DNA of 64,000 bases, from the NCBI RefSeq assembly GCF_000337675.1, contig NZ_AOIB01000036.1, positions 81,764-145,763 of the forward strand, read 5' to 3'. Below, piece by piece: positions 15,914 to 24,489 of the stretch. Made by a program: the position numbers and the translations under genes. The DNA comes from Natronococcus amylolyticus DSM 10524. Its GTDB lineage: Archaea; Halobacteriota; Halobacteria; Halobacteriales; Natrialbaceae. Each line of letters opens with the position of its first letter. The first letter of the stretch is position 1. Under the pieces are notes generated by a model that saw only the letters and a program-made list of their open reading frames with translations, made no database searches and was not told where the DNA came from.

Positions 15914-17116
15914 ATGAGTCGCCTGGATTCGATCCGTCGCGAGCTGGTCGGGCTGTGGGCCGGCGGCACCGGAAAGACGCTGCTGGCTATCGCGCTCGGC
16001 TGGGGGCTGTTGAACGGGACGCGGATGATCTACCCCGTCTTGCTACCTTACTTCAGCGCCGAGTTCGATCTGACGCTCTCGACGGCCGGCCTGCTCGTCA
16101 CGCTGATCTGGCTCGGCTACGCGGTCGGGCAGGTTCCAGGCGGGATGCTCGCCGATCGACACGGCGAGCGCTCCGTGCTGACCGCGAGCGTCTCGATGGT
16201 CGTCGTCGGAGTGATCGTCGTCCTGCTCTCGCCGACCGCCGCAACCCTGTTCGGCGCGACGGCCCTGGTCGGGCTGGGGCTCTCGCAGTACCCAATTGCC
16301 CGGATCACCGCGCTGTCGGATCTCTACCCCGATCGGATCGGGCGGGCGCTCGGCGTCACGATGGCGGCCGGCGACATCGGCCAGACCGTGCTACCCCCGA
16401 TCGCGAGCGTGCTGGCGGTCGCAGTTGCCTGGCGACTTGGCCTGGGCTTCGTCCTGCCGCTGCTCTGTATCACCGCGGTCGTCATCTGGCTGACGCTCCC
16501 GGCGCCCGACCCCGTCCCCGACGATGGCGACGACGACTCGAGCGAGAGCCTGCGGTACGTGATCGGCGAACTCCGCAGTCCCGTCCTCGCGATCATGGGC
16601 GTAATCCTCTTTCTCTTCATCTTCGTCTGGCAGACGTTCTCGGCCTTTTATCCGACCTATCTCGTCGAACAGAAGGGGCTGTCCTCGACGATGGCCGGAG
16701 GGCTGTTCGGTCTCTTCTTCGCAGTTGGCGTCGTCGTCAAACCGGTCGCCGGAATGGCCTACGATCGGATCGGGCTTCGGGGCTCGCTCCCGCTCGTTCT
16801 GCTGGGATCGATCGTCGGTCTCGCGCTGTTGCCGTTCGTCGACGGACTCGTCGGGCTCGTCTTCGTCACCGTCCTCTCGAGTACGATGCTCGGCTCCGGC
16901 GCGATCACGCAGTCGTACCTCGCCGAGATCATCCCGCCGGAGATCCAGGGGACGGGACTGGGCGTGATTCGCTCGAGCGCCTCCGTGCTCGGCGCCTCGG
17001 GACCGCTCGTGTTCGGCGTCGTCGCCGAGCGGGGCTACTTCGACGCCGGCTACCTCCTGCTGGCGCTGATCATCGCGCTCGGAACGCTACTGACGCTGCG
17101 GATGCCACGGGAGTAG
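15914..17116 (+). CDS. Major facilitator superfamily transporter
   Basis: The 400-residue protein has twelve predicted membrane helices in two halves with a charged central loop (DPVPDDGDDDSSESLR). The MFS loop 2-3 motif appears as GGMLADRHGERSVL near residue 75, and a related AGMAYDRIGLRGSLP is in the second half. It moves an unknown small solute by secondary transport. ATG 15914 was chosen because upstream in-frame codons run through the origin repeats. Confidence 0.85.
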   Translation: MSRLDSIRRELVGLWAGGTGKTLLAIALGWGLLNGTRMIYPVLLPYFSAEFDLTLSTAGLLVTLIWLGYAVGQVPGGMLADRHGERSVLTASVSMVVVGVIVVLLSPTAATLFGATALVGLGLSQYPIARITALSDLYPDRIGRALGVTMAAGDIGQTVLPPIASVLAVAVAWRLGLGFVLPLLCITAVVIWLTLPAPDPVPDDGDDDSSESLRYVIGELRSPVLAIMGVILFLFIFVWQTFSAFYPTYLVEQKGLSSTMAGGLFGLFFAVGVVVKPVAGMAYDRIGLRGSLPLVLLGSIVGLALLPFVDGLVGLVFVTVLSSTMLGSGAITQSYLAEIIPPEIQGTGLGVIRSSASVLGASGPLVFGVVAERGYFDAGYLLLALIIALGTLLTLRMPRE

Positions 17117-17262
17117 TTCCCAGCTGCGTTCGCCCTGTAGAAAACCACAGTTCGGCGTTCCCGTCGCTTTCGTCCACGCTGAGTTCGACCGACGGCAGCC
17201 GCGTCGTGACCGACCGAATCCACCGATAGGACTTTGCAACACGTTTCCGTCGATACCGGTCA

Positions 17263-18099
17263 GTGATTCGTCGCGCCCTCGAGACGCCGCTGTTCGACCC
17301 CTCGGTCAACGAGACGATCCGAACGGCCGTCCCCGACCCGCTTCGTCCGATCGTCGAGGCCGTGACTCACCTCGGCGATCCGGCGACGGTGCTCGTCGTC
17401 GCGCTCGGGTTCGCCTGGATCGGCTCGAGCCGCGAGCGCGGCGCCCGCGTGCTCGCGGTCGCGCTCGTCGCGTTCGCGGTGACGAACGGGCTAAAGGGGG
17501 TGTTCGTCCTCGAGCGGCCGGTCGAACAGCTCGCCTTCGCCGCGGACGACTACGGCGGCTACGCGTTTCCGAGCGGGCACGCGCTCGGGGCGGCGGCGGT
17601 CTACGGCGCGGTCGCGATCGCCGCGGAGTGGAGCAGACCGCGTCGGCGCTACGCGGTCGCCGGTCTCCTGATCGTCCTGGTCGCGCTCTCCCGGGTCGTC
17701 CTCGGCGTCCACTACGTCGGCGACGTCGTTGCCGGCGCGGCGATCGGGATCGGTATCGCCGTCGGCGTGCTGTGGCTCCCGACGATCGATCCCGGACGAC
17801 TGTTCGCACTGGCGGGCGCGTTCGCCGCGATCTCGTACGCGACGCCGGCCCGCGCGTTCATGCCGGCGACCGTCGGCGCGGCGCTGGGTGCCGTCGGCGC
17901 GTGGTACGCACTCGAGCGCCGCCCGACTCGGCTCGAGGGCAGCCACTCGGCGTTCGGTCTCGCGGCGCTCGCGATGGTCGCCGTTCGGCTGCTGTCGACA
18001 ACGCAGGGTATCCACTGGAGCCTCGAGCTCGGCGGGTACGCGATCGCGGTCGCCGTCGCCGTGGCATCAGCTCTCGGTCCCCACCGAACTCCGGAATGA
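17263..18099 (+). CDS. PAP2-superfamily membrane phosphatase
   Basis: The 278-residue protein has the three phosphatase motifs: KGVFVLERP at residues 78-86, PSGH at 103-106 and SRVVLGVHYVGD at 143-154, placed between membrane helices. Acid phosphatases of this family dephosphorylate lipid or isoprenoid phosphates at the membrane. The GTG start at 17263 is the only sensible start in frame. The gene converges with the next gene, 69 bases away. Confidence 0.87.
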   Translation: MIRRALETPLFDPSVNETIRTAVPDPLRPIVEAVTHLGDPATVLVVALGFAWIGSSRERGARVLAVALVAFAVTNGLKGVFVLERPVEQLAFAADDYGGYAFPSGHALGAAAVYGAVAIAAEWSRPRRRYAVAGLLIVLVALSRVVLGVHYVGDVVAGAAIGIGIAVGVLWLPTIDPGRLFALAGAFAAISYATPARAFMPATVGAALGAVGAWYALERRPTRLEGSHSAFGLAALAMVAVRLLSTTQGIHWSLELGGYAIAVAVAVASALGPHRTPE

Positions 18100-18168
18100 G
18101 CGAACGCTCGAGCGGGACGAGTACGAACGAACAGGGAGGCGACATCCGATCCCCGGAGGCCGAGGCGC

Positions 18169-19500
18169 TCAGTAGACGTAGTCGTCGGCCATCTGGCCGG
18201 GCGTGATCACGTCGACCTCACCCGAGTACTCGTCGAGCGCGGCGAGCGTCGATTCGAGTCCCTCGATCGCCTCGCTCTCCTCGAGCTGGTAGAAGCCGAT
18301 CGAGGTGATGCCGCCCATCTCCGCGGTCCACTCGACGAGGCTCTCGCCCTCGTCGCCGCTCGGGTTCGAGACCACCGAACAGAGGTGGGGGTTGCCGGCG
18401 TACCCCTGTGACTGGGTCTGGCCCGCAAAGGCCAAATCGTAGTTCTCCTGGACGAGTTCGTACGTCTCCTCGGTGTACTGCGAGCCGGGGAACGCGAAGA
18501 ACCGGCCGTCGTCGTCGTACCCCTCCTCCTCGAGCCACTCCGCGGGTTCGATGATGGCGTCCTCGGCCCCGATCTCGTCGATATCACCTGCCTGGGATCC
18601 GTTGGCGGTCTGACAGCCGATCGTCCATCCGTTCGACTCGAGCTCCTCGACCTGTCCGTAGGTGAGTCGGTCACCCTCGACGGCGGCGTCGTCTCGGAGT
18701 CGGTCCGGCGGGACGAACGTCGTCGCCGGGAAGTCGTACTGAGCGACCCGTGGCAGGGCCTCCTCGTAGTGGGTCTCGTAGCCGCCGTGGAACTGGAGCA
18801 TCACCGTCGGCGTCTCGGGAGTGGGGACGAAGTGGAAGTCGTCGACCCACATCTCCTCGCCGTCGGCGTCCTCGTCTTCGTCCTCGTCGTCCGCGGGCTC
18901 GCCGAACCAGCGGATGATCTGCAGGACGATGATCTCCTCCAGGTCGGGATCACCGCGAACGCGGGTGAGACCGAAGTTGTGCCGGGCCAGCGGCATATCA
19001 CCCATCACCTGCTGGCTGTACTCGACGTAGTCGCCGTCCTCGTCCTGGAGCTGGATCAACACCATTCCGCTGTCGGAGGCGGTCATGGCGAGGCCCGGGG
19101 TCACACCCCGGATGTCGATCGGCTCGTCGGTCTCGCGGCGCGCCCTGATCTGGCCGTCCTCGGAATCGGGCAGGAGCCGCGCCGACTGCGAGCCCTCGTA
19201 GTACTGTTCCGTGTCGGCCTCGACCGCACCGATGTCCTGGAACGCGCTCCAGGGGTCGAGATCCTCGAAGTCGTCGTAGGTGCCGACGAGGTCGCCGTAG
19301 TCGTCGTCCTCGTCCGTCTCTTCTTCCTCCTCCTCGGTTTCCTCGTCGTCGGTCTCCGGCTCGTCGTGGTCGTCGTCGCCGTTGGCCGCGCCGTCGTCGT
19401 AGTCCTCGTCGTCGGTCTCGCCGGGCCCGCCCATTTCGGAACAGCCGGCCAGCGCCACGACTGCTCCCGTCGCGGTCACGAGATAGGTTCGTCGGTCCAT
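18169..19500 (-). CDS. Polysaccharide-deacetylase-like lipoprotein, probably inactive
   Basis: The 443-residue precursor starts MDRRTYLVTATGAVVALAGC (RR signal, lipobox Cys20) and has a very acidic linker to residue 70. Residues 75-225 form a jelly-roll-like region. Residues 230-440 follow the NodB fold (PTVMLQFHGGYETHYEEALP, FPATTFVPPDRL, RFFAFPGSQYTEETYELV). The catalytic TFDDG motif is replaced by QFHGG at 236-240, and the His-rich metal motif by GCQTAN near 295. It is thus likely a surface carbohydrate-binding relic rather than an enzyme. Confidence 0.75.
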   Translation of the reverse strand: MDRRTYLVTATGAVVALAGCSEMGGPGETDDEDYDDGAANGDDDHDEPETDDEETEEEEEETDEDDDYGDLVGTYDDFEDLDPWSAFQDIGAVEADTEQYYEGSQSARLLPDSEDGQIRARRETDEPIDIRGVTPGLAMTASDSGMVLIQLQDEDGDYVEYSQQVMGDMPLARHNFGLTRVRGDPDLEEIIVLQIIRWFGEPADDEDEDEDADGEEMWVDDFHFVPTPETPTVMLQFHGGYETHYEEALPRVAQYDFPATTFVPPDRLRDDAAVEGDRLTYGQVEELESNGWTIGCQTANGSQAGDIDEIGAEDAIIEPAEWLEEEGYDDDGRFFAFPGSQYTEETYELVQENYDLAFAGQTQSQGYAGNPHLCSVVSNPSGDEGESLVEWTAEMGGITSIGFYQLEESEAIEGLESTLAALDEYSGEVDVITPGQMADDYVY

Positions 19501-19878
19501 TGGTCCACCCGAGACCAGCCCCGAACCACGGTTTGTTATGGACCGACCTCCCAGCTATCCGACTGGTGTTACTGTGACGATAGTAACGGTAACCGGACCG
19601 TTCGACAGATTCGCTTCGACCGTTCGGCCGAGAATCCGGGCTCGAGGCGGACGATCCGGGGACGGCGGACGTCCGGAACACCCTTCCGAAGGAGGGCATC
19701 GGCGTCGACCCGCGGTAGCCGCCGTCTGTCCGGTTTTGCCGACTCGGTTTCCGGATCGAAACGTCGACAGGTGCCACCTACCCTCGGTAGCCGAGGGCTG
19801 CGAACGGTCTCGATCGCTGACTCTACCAACTACTCGAACAAACTATATCCCGAACCGCGTTGGGTGGTGTCTACGCGC
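19501..19878. other. Divergent intergenic region with operator-like repeats
   Basis: GTTAC (19568-19572) and GTAAC (19583-19587) form an inverted repeat, followed at once by GGTAACC. A perfect seven-base hairpin CCCTCGG-TAG-CCGAGGG lies at 19781-19797. The region must contain the promoters of the deacetylase-like gene and of the acetyltransferase gene. Confidence 0.5.
19839..19848 (+). promoter_or_regulatory. TATA box of the acetyltransferase gene
   Basis: CAAACTATAT-type sequence lies 31-40 nt before ATG 19879. Confidence 0.5.
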
Positions 19879-20586
19879 ATGAGTCTCGATACCATCGTCG
19901 AACGGTCGGCCTCCGCTCTCGGCTACCCGCCGGTAACCCACGGGCTTCTCAATCGGTACTTCGACGCCACCGAACTCGAGATCGCTCCCTCGGCCCGAAT
20001 CTCGATCGGCTGCCTGCTCCGCAACCGGGTCGATATTGGGCCGTATGCCCGGCTCAGTCGGGGCTGTATCCTCGACGGTGACGTCAGCATCGGGCGACGG
20101 ACGAACCTCGAGCCCGACTGCGATCTCGTCGGCGAGGTCGAGATCGGCAACTTCTGTGCGATCGCCCGTGAGAGCACCTTCCAGCAGACTAACCACCGGA
20201 TCGACCAGCCGTCGATGCAGATCCGCCTCTACGAGGAGGTCCTCGACAGCGAGCTCCCGCCGACCGCCGATGGACCGATCTCGGTCGGCAGCGACGTCTG
20301 GATCGGGACGGGAGCGACGATCCTCTCGGGGGTGACGATCGGGGACGGCGCCGTCGTCGGCGCAGGAGCGGTCGTCACCAGAGACGTCGAACCGTACTCG
20401 ATCGTCGGGGGCGTGCCGGCCGACCGGATCGGCTGGCGGTTTCCACCGGAGATCAGATCCTGGCTGCTCGAACTCGAGTGGTGGGAGTGGAGCGATCGAC
20501 GCATCCGCAAGAACCGGGCGTTCTTCGAACGCAGACTCGACGATACCGGTGACGTCCCGTTCGCGCGGGCGGCACCGATCGACTAA
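19879..20586 (+). CDS. CatB-like hexapeptide-repeat O-acetyltransferase
   Basis: The 235-residue protein has left-handed beta-helix hexapeptide repeats (ISIGCLLRNRVDIGPYARL, VGEVEIGNFCAIARESTF, ISVGSDVWIGTGATILSGV, VTIGDGAVVGAGAVV) with the active-site-type loop QQTNHRIDQPS and the C-terminal helix RSWLLELEWWEWSDRRI typical of the xenobiotic/CatB acyltransferase group. It would acetylate a sugar or small molecule with acetyl-CoA. The TATA box and the composition break support ATG 19879; the upstream open frame is non-coding. It is divergent from the deacetylase-like lipoprotein. Confidence 0.85.
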   Translation: MSLDTIVERSASALGYPPVTHGLLNRYFDATELEIAPSARISIGCLLRNRVDIGPYARLSRGCILDGDVSIGRRTNLEPDCDLVGEVEIGNFCAIARESTFQQTNHRIDQPSMQIRLYEEVLDSELPPTADGPISVGSDVWIGTGATILSGVTIGDGAVVGAGAVVTRDVEPYSIVGGVPADRIGWRFPPEIRSWLLELEWWEWSDRRIRKNRAFFERRLDDTGDVPFARAAPID

Positions 20587-20623
20587 CGGCGTTGCGTCGC
20601 GGTCGCGGTCGTCGCTCCGATCT

Positions 20624-20755
20624 TCAGCACTCGATCGACTCGAGCGGGCCGCAGAGCTGAGCGGCCGTGAACTCGGCGATCGCGGGCGCGCCGGCCAGAA
20701 AGAGCAACAGGAGGGCGAGCGTGAGGAGGGCGATGAGCTTTCCGACCATCGCCAT
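20624..20755 (-). CDS. Small 43-residue membrane protein
   Basis: The product MAMVGKLIALLTLALLLLFL continues to a C-terminal CGPLESIEC. It has one strong hydrophobic helix that could be a signal anchor and two Cys at the end. Codon use is GC3-rich like real haloarchaeal genes. It is convergent with the acetyltransferase gene. Function unknown. Confidence 0.5.
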   Translation of the reverse strand: MAMVGKLIALLTLALLLLFLAGAPAIAEFTAAQLCGPLESIEC

Positions 20756-21011
20756 GATTGTCAACGGTTGACACGATAAGTGTATCGGGCGACCCGGGGT
20801 CGTCGGCCCGAACGAACCGGAAGTTGGGGAACCGGGACCGTGTCCGGAAGCGAGCCCACCGCCGTTCCGCAAGTCGAACGGAACGTCGGTTCGAGCAGCC
20901 GAAAAGTAACGAGAGACAAACAATAGGACTCGTCAGACTGTCTCGGCGTGACCGGGAGCCGATGGTCGCTCGGATCGCTCGACGCGATGACGGCTCCCTC
21001 GACCGCCACCG

Positions 21012-22238
21012 ATGTCAGGACGGGATCTCGGCTCCGGGGAGGGCTCGCGGCGCTCGAGCCGATGGTGGGGGCTGCTCGCGGTCGCGGTAACGCTCGTTCG
21101 AACGCAGCTGACGACGGCACGTGGTCGCACGCTCGCGACGATCCTCGTCGTCGCGCTGACGGTCGCGAACCTCGTGCTCGTCACCGGCGTCGCGCTCGCG
21201 TTGGCCGACGAGGGGGAGGCCGACCACGACGCCGACGCCCGGATCATGGCCGACGACGCCGATATTCACGGCTCGGTCACCGGCGTCGAACCGCCGCGGC
21301 TGGGCGAGAGCCCGGACCGGGCCGAACGGATCGCCGACCGCGACGGTGTCGACCACGCCTCGCCCGTCCTCCGGGAGCCGATCCGAGTCGATACCCCCGA
21401 TGCCGACGGCTCGGCGTACCTCCTGCTGGTCGGCGTCGTTCCCGGCGACGAGCCGTCGACGGTGGCGAAGCTCCCGACGAGGGGCCTCGAGGACGAACGG
21501 GCCCCCGCTGACGACGCCGCACTTGTCCTCTCGAGGACCGCCGCCGCCGAACTCGGCGTCGAACCGGGTGACGAACTCGCGCTGGAGGGCGCCGAGCACC
21601 GCGAGTCGGCGACGGTCGGCGCCGTCGAGGACGGGCCGGACGACGAACCGCCCGTCGCGCTCGTCCACCTCGAGGTCCTCCAGTCGCTGTCGGGTACCGA
21701 AGGGAGCGGACTGGCTGACGAGGTGTTGATCTGGGGCGAGGACGCCGCGATCCAGGAGGGGGCGGCCGAGGCGTACCCCGACGCCGCGCTCGAGAACGAT
21801 GGGGCAGCCGACGCTCGGGCGCTGTTCGGCGACGGCCTCGCGCTCGCGACGAGTATCCTCTCGCTGGTCGTCGCGCTCGGCGTCTGTTCGCTGCTGGTGG
21901 CGACCACCGCGGGGATGCGAGTCGAGGCCGATCGCCGGACGCTCGCGACGCTGGGCGCGGTCGGGTTCCCGACTGAAAGCCGGCTGTTGGTCGTCGCGAC
22001 GACGACGATCGCGACCGCGACTGCCGGTGCCATTCTAGGTGTGGCTCTCGGCGTTGTCGGTATCCGGGTGACGAACGCGCTCGCGACCGCGACGGTCGCT
22101 CCCGAGGCGGTCGCGGCTCTGCACCCGCTGTTGGTTCCGTACGCGCTTGCGGTCGCCGTCGTCTCGACGCTGCTCGCCCTGCCGTACCCGCTCGCACTCG
22201 CGGCCCGAACCGACGCTCTCGCGGAGGTGGGGCGGTGA
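21012..22238 (+). CDS. FtsX-like ABC transporter permease, first subunit
   Basis: The 408-residue protein has one N-terminal membrane helix (ATILVVALTVANLVLVTGVAL), a large external MacB-like domain (about residues 65-265) and three C-terminal helices beginning at LALATSILSLVVALGVCSLLV. This is the FtsX/LolE architecture of type VII ABC systems, which act mechanically on periplasmic or surface substrates rather than pumping across the membrane. Its GTGA overlap with the next gene indicates coupled translation. No ATPase gene is adjacent. Confidence 0.83.
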   Translation: MSGRDLGSGEGSRRSSRWWGLLAVAVTLVRTQLTTARGRTLATILVVALTVANLVLVTGVALALADEGEADHDADARIMADDADIHGSVTGVEPPRLGESPDRAERIADRDGVDHASPVLREPIRVDTPDADGSAYLLLVGVVPGDEPSTVAKLPTRGLEDERAPADDAALVLSRTAAAELGVEPGDELALEGAEHRESATVGAVEDGPDDEPPVALVHLEVLQSLSGTEGSGLADEVLIWGEDAAIQEGAAEAYPDAALENDGAADARALFGDGLALATSILSLVVALGVCSLLVATTAGMRVEADRRTLATLGAVGFPTESRLLVVATTTIATATAGAILGVALGVVGIRVTNALATATVAPEAVAALHPLLVPYALAVAVVSTLLALPYPLALAARTDALAEVGR

Positions 22239-23443
22239 GTCGCGCCTCGCTCGCCCGGCTTCGCGCCGTCGTCGGCCTCGGACTCGCCCAGCTTCGTCAC
22301 TCTCCGGGTCGGACCGCGCTCGCGGTCGGCGGAGTCGTGCTCGCGGTGCTCTCCGTGACGCTGCTCGCCAGCCTCGGGGTCGGCGTCGTCGAAACCGGCC
22401 AGGAGCAGTTCGACGACGCCGGCCGGGACATCTGGATCACCGGCGGCCCCGCGGCCGGCGGCGAAAACGAGGTCGTCGACGCTTCGACCGTCGCGGCCGA
22501 CCTCCGCGAGCGCGAGGGCGTCGGCGACGTCTCGACTGTTGCGATGCACGACGTCTACCTCGGCACCGATCCCGACGCGGTCGAGCCGATCGCCGCCGTC
22601 GGCGTCGAGGGCACCCACGGCCACTTCGAGTTCGAGGACGGCGACGGGTTCGACGGCGCGATGACCGCCGACGGAGACGGAGACGAGGAGAATCGCTCGA
22701 GCGTCGTCGTGCTCGATCCCGCTACCGCCGATCGGTTCGACGTCGGGGTCGGCGACACCGTCTACGTCGGCGCCGGACGCCAGGCCGTCGACGCCTACAC
22801 GGTCGTCGGCGTCGGCTCGTACTACTCGCAGTTCCTGGGAACCGAGGCCGCGACGATCCCGCTGCCCGAACTGCAATCGATGACCGGTACCGCCGGCTCG
22901 AGCCGGGCCTCGTTCGTCACGGTCAACCTCGAGGACGGCGCCGACCGCGAGGCGTTCGCCGACGACGTTCGGGCCGAGTACCCGACGTACGACGTCCGAA
23001 CTGCCGACGACCAGTTCGCTGCGATGGTGGGTGACCGACACCTCGTCGTCGCGAGCGGGGTCGCCCTCGTCGGGCTGGCGACCGTCGGCGGCGTCGCGCT
23101 GACGGCGAACCTGTTCGTACTGGTTGCCTACCAGCAACGCGAGACGCTGGCGGCGCTGCGGGCGATCGGCCTCTCGCGGCGACTGCTGGCCGGAACGGTC
23201 GGTGTTCAGGGTGCGCTCATCGGCCTCCTCGGTGGAGCGATCGGCGTCGCCGCGACGCCCGCACTCGCTGCAGGGTTGAACCGGCTCTCGACGGGCGTCA
23301 TCGGGTTCGAGCGCCTCCTCCGGACGCCCCTCGAGGTGTTCGTCCTCGGGTTCACCGTTGCGCTCGTCGTCGGGATACTCGTCGCGCTCGTCACGGGTTG
23401 GTACGCGAGCCGATCGGCGACGGTGGCAGCCCTCGAGTCCTGA
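22235..23443 (+). CDS. FtsX-like ABC transporter permease, second subunit
   Basis: The 402-residue protein repeats the same architecture: first helix LAVGGVVLAVLSVTLLASLGV, an external domain to about residue 265, and three helices ending in TGWYASRSATVAALES. The GTG start overlaps the stop of the first permease (22235-22238), so the two should form a heterodimer. The only LolD-type ATPase in the window is at 52200-52973 and may serve them. Confidence 0.83.
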   Translation: MSRASLARLRAVVGLGLAQLRHSPGRTALAVGGVVLAVLSVTLLASLGVGVVETGQEQFDDAGRDIWITGGPAAGGENEVVDASTVAADLREREGVGDVSTVAMHDVYLGTDPDAVEPIAAVGVEGTHGHFEFEDGDGFDGAMTADGDGDEENRSSVVVLDPATADRFDVGVGDTVYVGAGRQAVDAYTVVGVGSYYSQFLGTEAATIPLPELQSMTGTAGSSRASFVTVNLEDGADREAFADDVRAEYPTYDVRTADDQFAAMVGDRHLVVASGVALVGLATVGGVALTANLFVLVAYQQRETLAALRAIGLSRRLLAGTVGVQGALIGLLGGAIGVAATPALAAGLNRLSTGVIGFERLLRTPLEVFVLGFTVALVVGILVALVTGWYASRSATVAALES

Positions 23444-23489
23444 GCCGAACCAGGTCCGTTATAGGCGTCGCTCCCATCGCTCGAACCGT

Positions 23490-24056
23490 ATGTGGCCGCT
23501 CGGACACGCAGCTATCGGCTATCTCTGTTACACGCTCGCGACGCGAACCCGGTTCGACCGGTCCCCGGGTGGAATCGCCGTCCTCGCACTCCTGGTCGGC
23601 ACCCAGTTTCCCGATCTGATCGACAAACCCCTGGCGTGGTACCTGGGTGTGATTCCGACCGGCCGAACCCTCGCACACTCCCTGCTGTTTCTGGTTCCGG
23701 TTTCGGTCGGCGTCTACCTCCTCGCACGGCGGTACGGCCGTCCCGAGTACGGGTTCGCGTTCGGACTCGGTGCGATCTCGCACACGCTGGTCGACGCCCT
23801 GCCGGCGCTGTGGGGTGGGACCGATCCGAGCTTCCTGCTGTGGCCCGCCCTTCCCGTCGAGGGCTACGAGTCGGGCGCGCCAACAGTAACCGCCCTCTTC
23901 CTCGAGTCGCTGAGCGACCCCTACTTCCTCTCGGAGTTCGCCTTCGCGGCCGTCGCACTCATCGTCTGGCGACGCGACGGCTATCCCGGACTCGCGGCCG
24001 TCCGAACGCTGCTCGAGCGCGTCCTTCCCGATCGTTCGGCGCGCGACTCGAGCTGA
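23490..24056 (+). CDS. DUF457/YdjM-like membrane metal-dependent hydrolase
   Basis: The 188-residue protein begins MWPLGHAAIGYLCYTLATRT and has about five membrane helices. Motifs GHAAIGY, GTQFPDLIDKP, RTLAHSLLF and ISHTLVDALPALW supply the conserved His and Asp residues of the YdjM/DUF457 family of membrane hydrolases. A GTTATAGG element near 23458 lies about 30 nt before the ATG and fixes the start. The substrate is unknown. Confidence 0.8.
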   Translation: MWPLGHAAIGYLCYTLATRTRFDRSPGGIAVLALLVGTQFPDLIDKPLAWYLGVIPTGRTLAHSLLFLVPVSVGVYLLARRYGRPEYGFAFGLGAISHTLVDALPALWGGTDPSFLLWPALPVEGYESGAPTVTALFLESLSDPYFLSEFAFAAVALIVWRRDGYPGLAAVRTLLERVLPDRSARDSS

Positions 24057-24489
24057 CCGCCCACCGAGCCGACCGTCGGTTCCTCGCACGTTCTCAAGAT
24101 ACTCAATCGGTCGACAGAACTATTTCCGCGTGAGTGGTCGACGTGACTGCGGGGAATACGATTGCCGGAAACCGACCGTTAGGGCACGGGCCGGCGAGAA
24201 CCGGCTATCCGTGTGATCGATGTCCGACGCCGACGGACCGTGTCGACGCTCGCGTCGAGTCCCGCTCGACGGCGTCGACCGTTTTCGAGCCGATAGTACT
24301 TCGTCGTCTCGTCCGGCAGATCCGATCACAGCTCGCTTCGCTGACGTGTACGTCTGAACCACCCTAAATCGAGCGCTTTGGCGGTCTCGAACTCCCTGGG
24401 TGCCGTCGCAGACTCCGAGCGTTCATCCCGCCCCCTCGTAATCACTCTCTGTTAGCAACGCCCACTTTGTGGGCGAGAGACCGGTCCTG
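24057..24489. other. Intergenic region without recognised gene
   Basis: A 433-base gap between convergent genes. The open frames on both strands here are Arg/Ser/Thr-rich and do not look like haloarchaeal proteins. It holds the hairpin at 24459-24475, and I see nothing else. Confidence 0.5.
24459..24475 (-). terminator. Hairpin after glmS
   Basis: CGCCCAC-AAA-GTGGGCG (minus strand) is a perfect seven-base stem with a three-base loop, located 15 bases after the glmS stop. It is a likely terminator or RNA 3'-end structure. Confidence 0.5.

Noticed and set aside
24057-24489. Search for tRNA, 7S RNA or RNase P RNA in this and other large gaps.
   Set aside because: No T-loop GGTTCGAATCC-type sequence, anticodon arm or conserved RNA core was seen in any gap.
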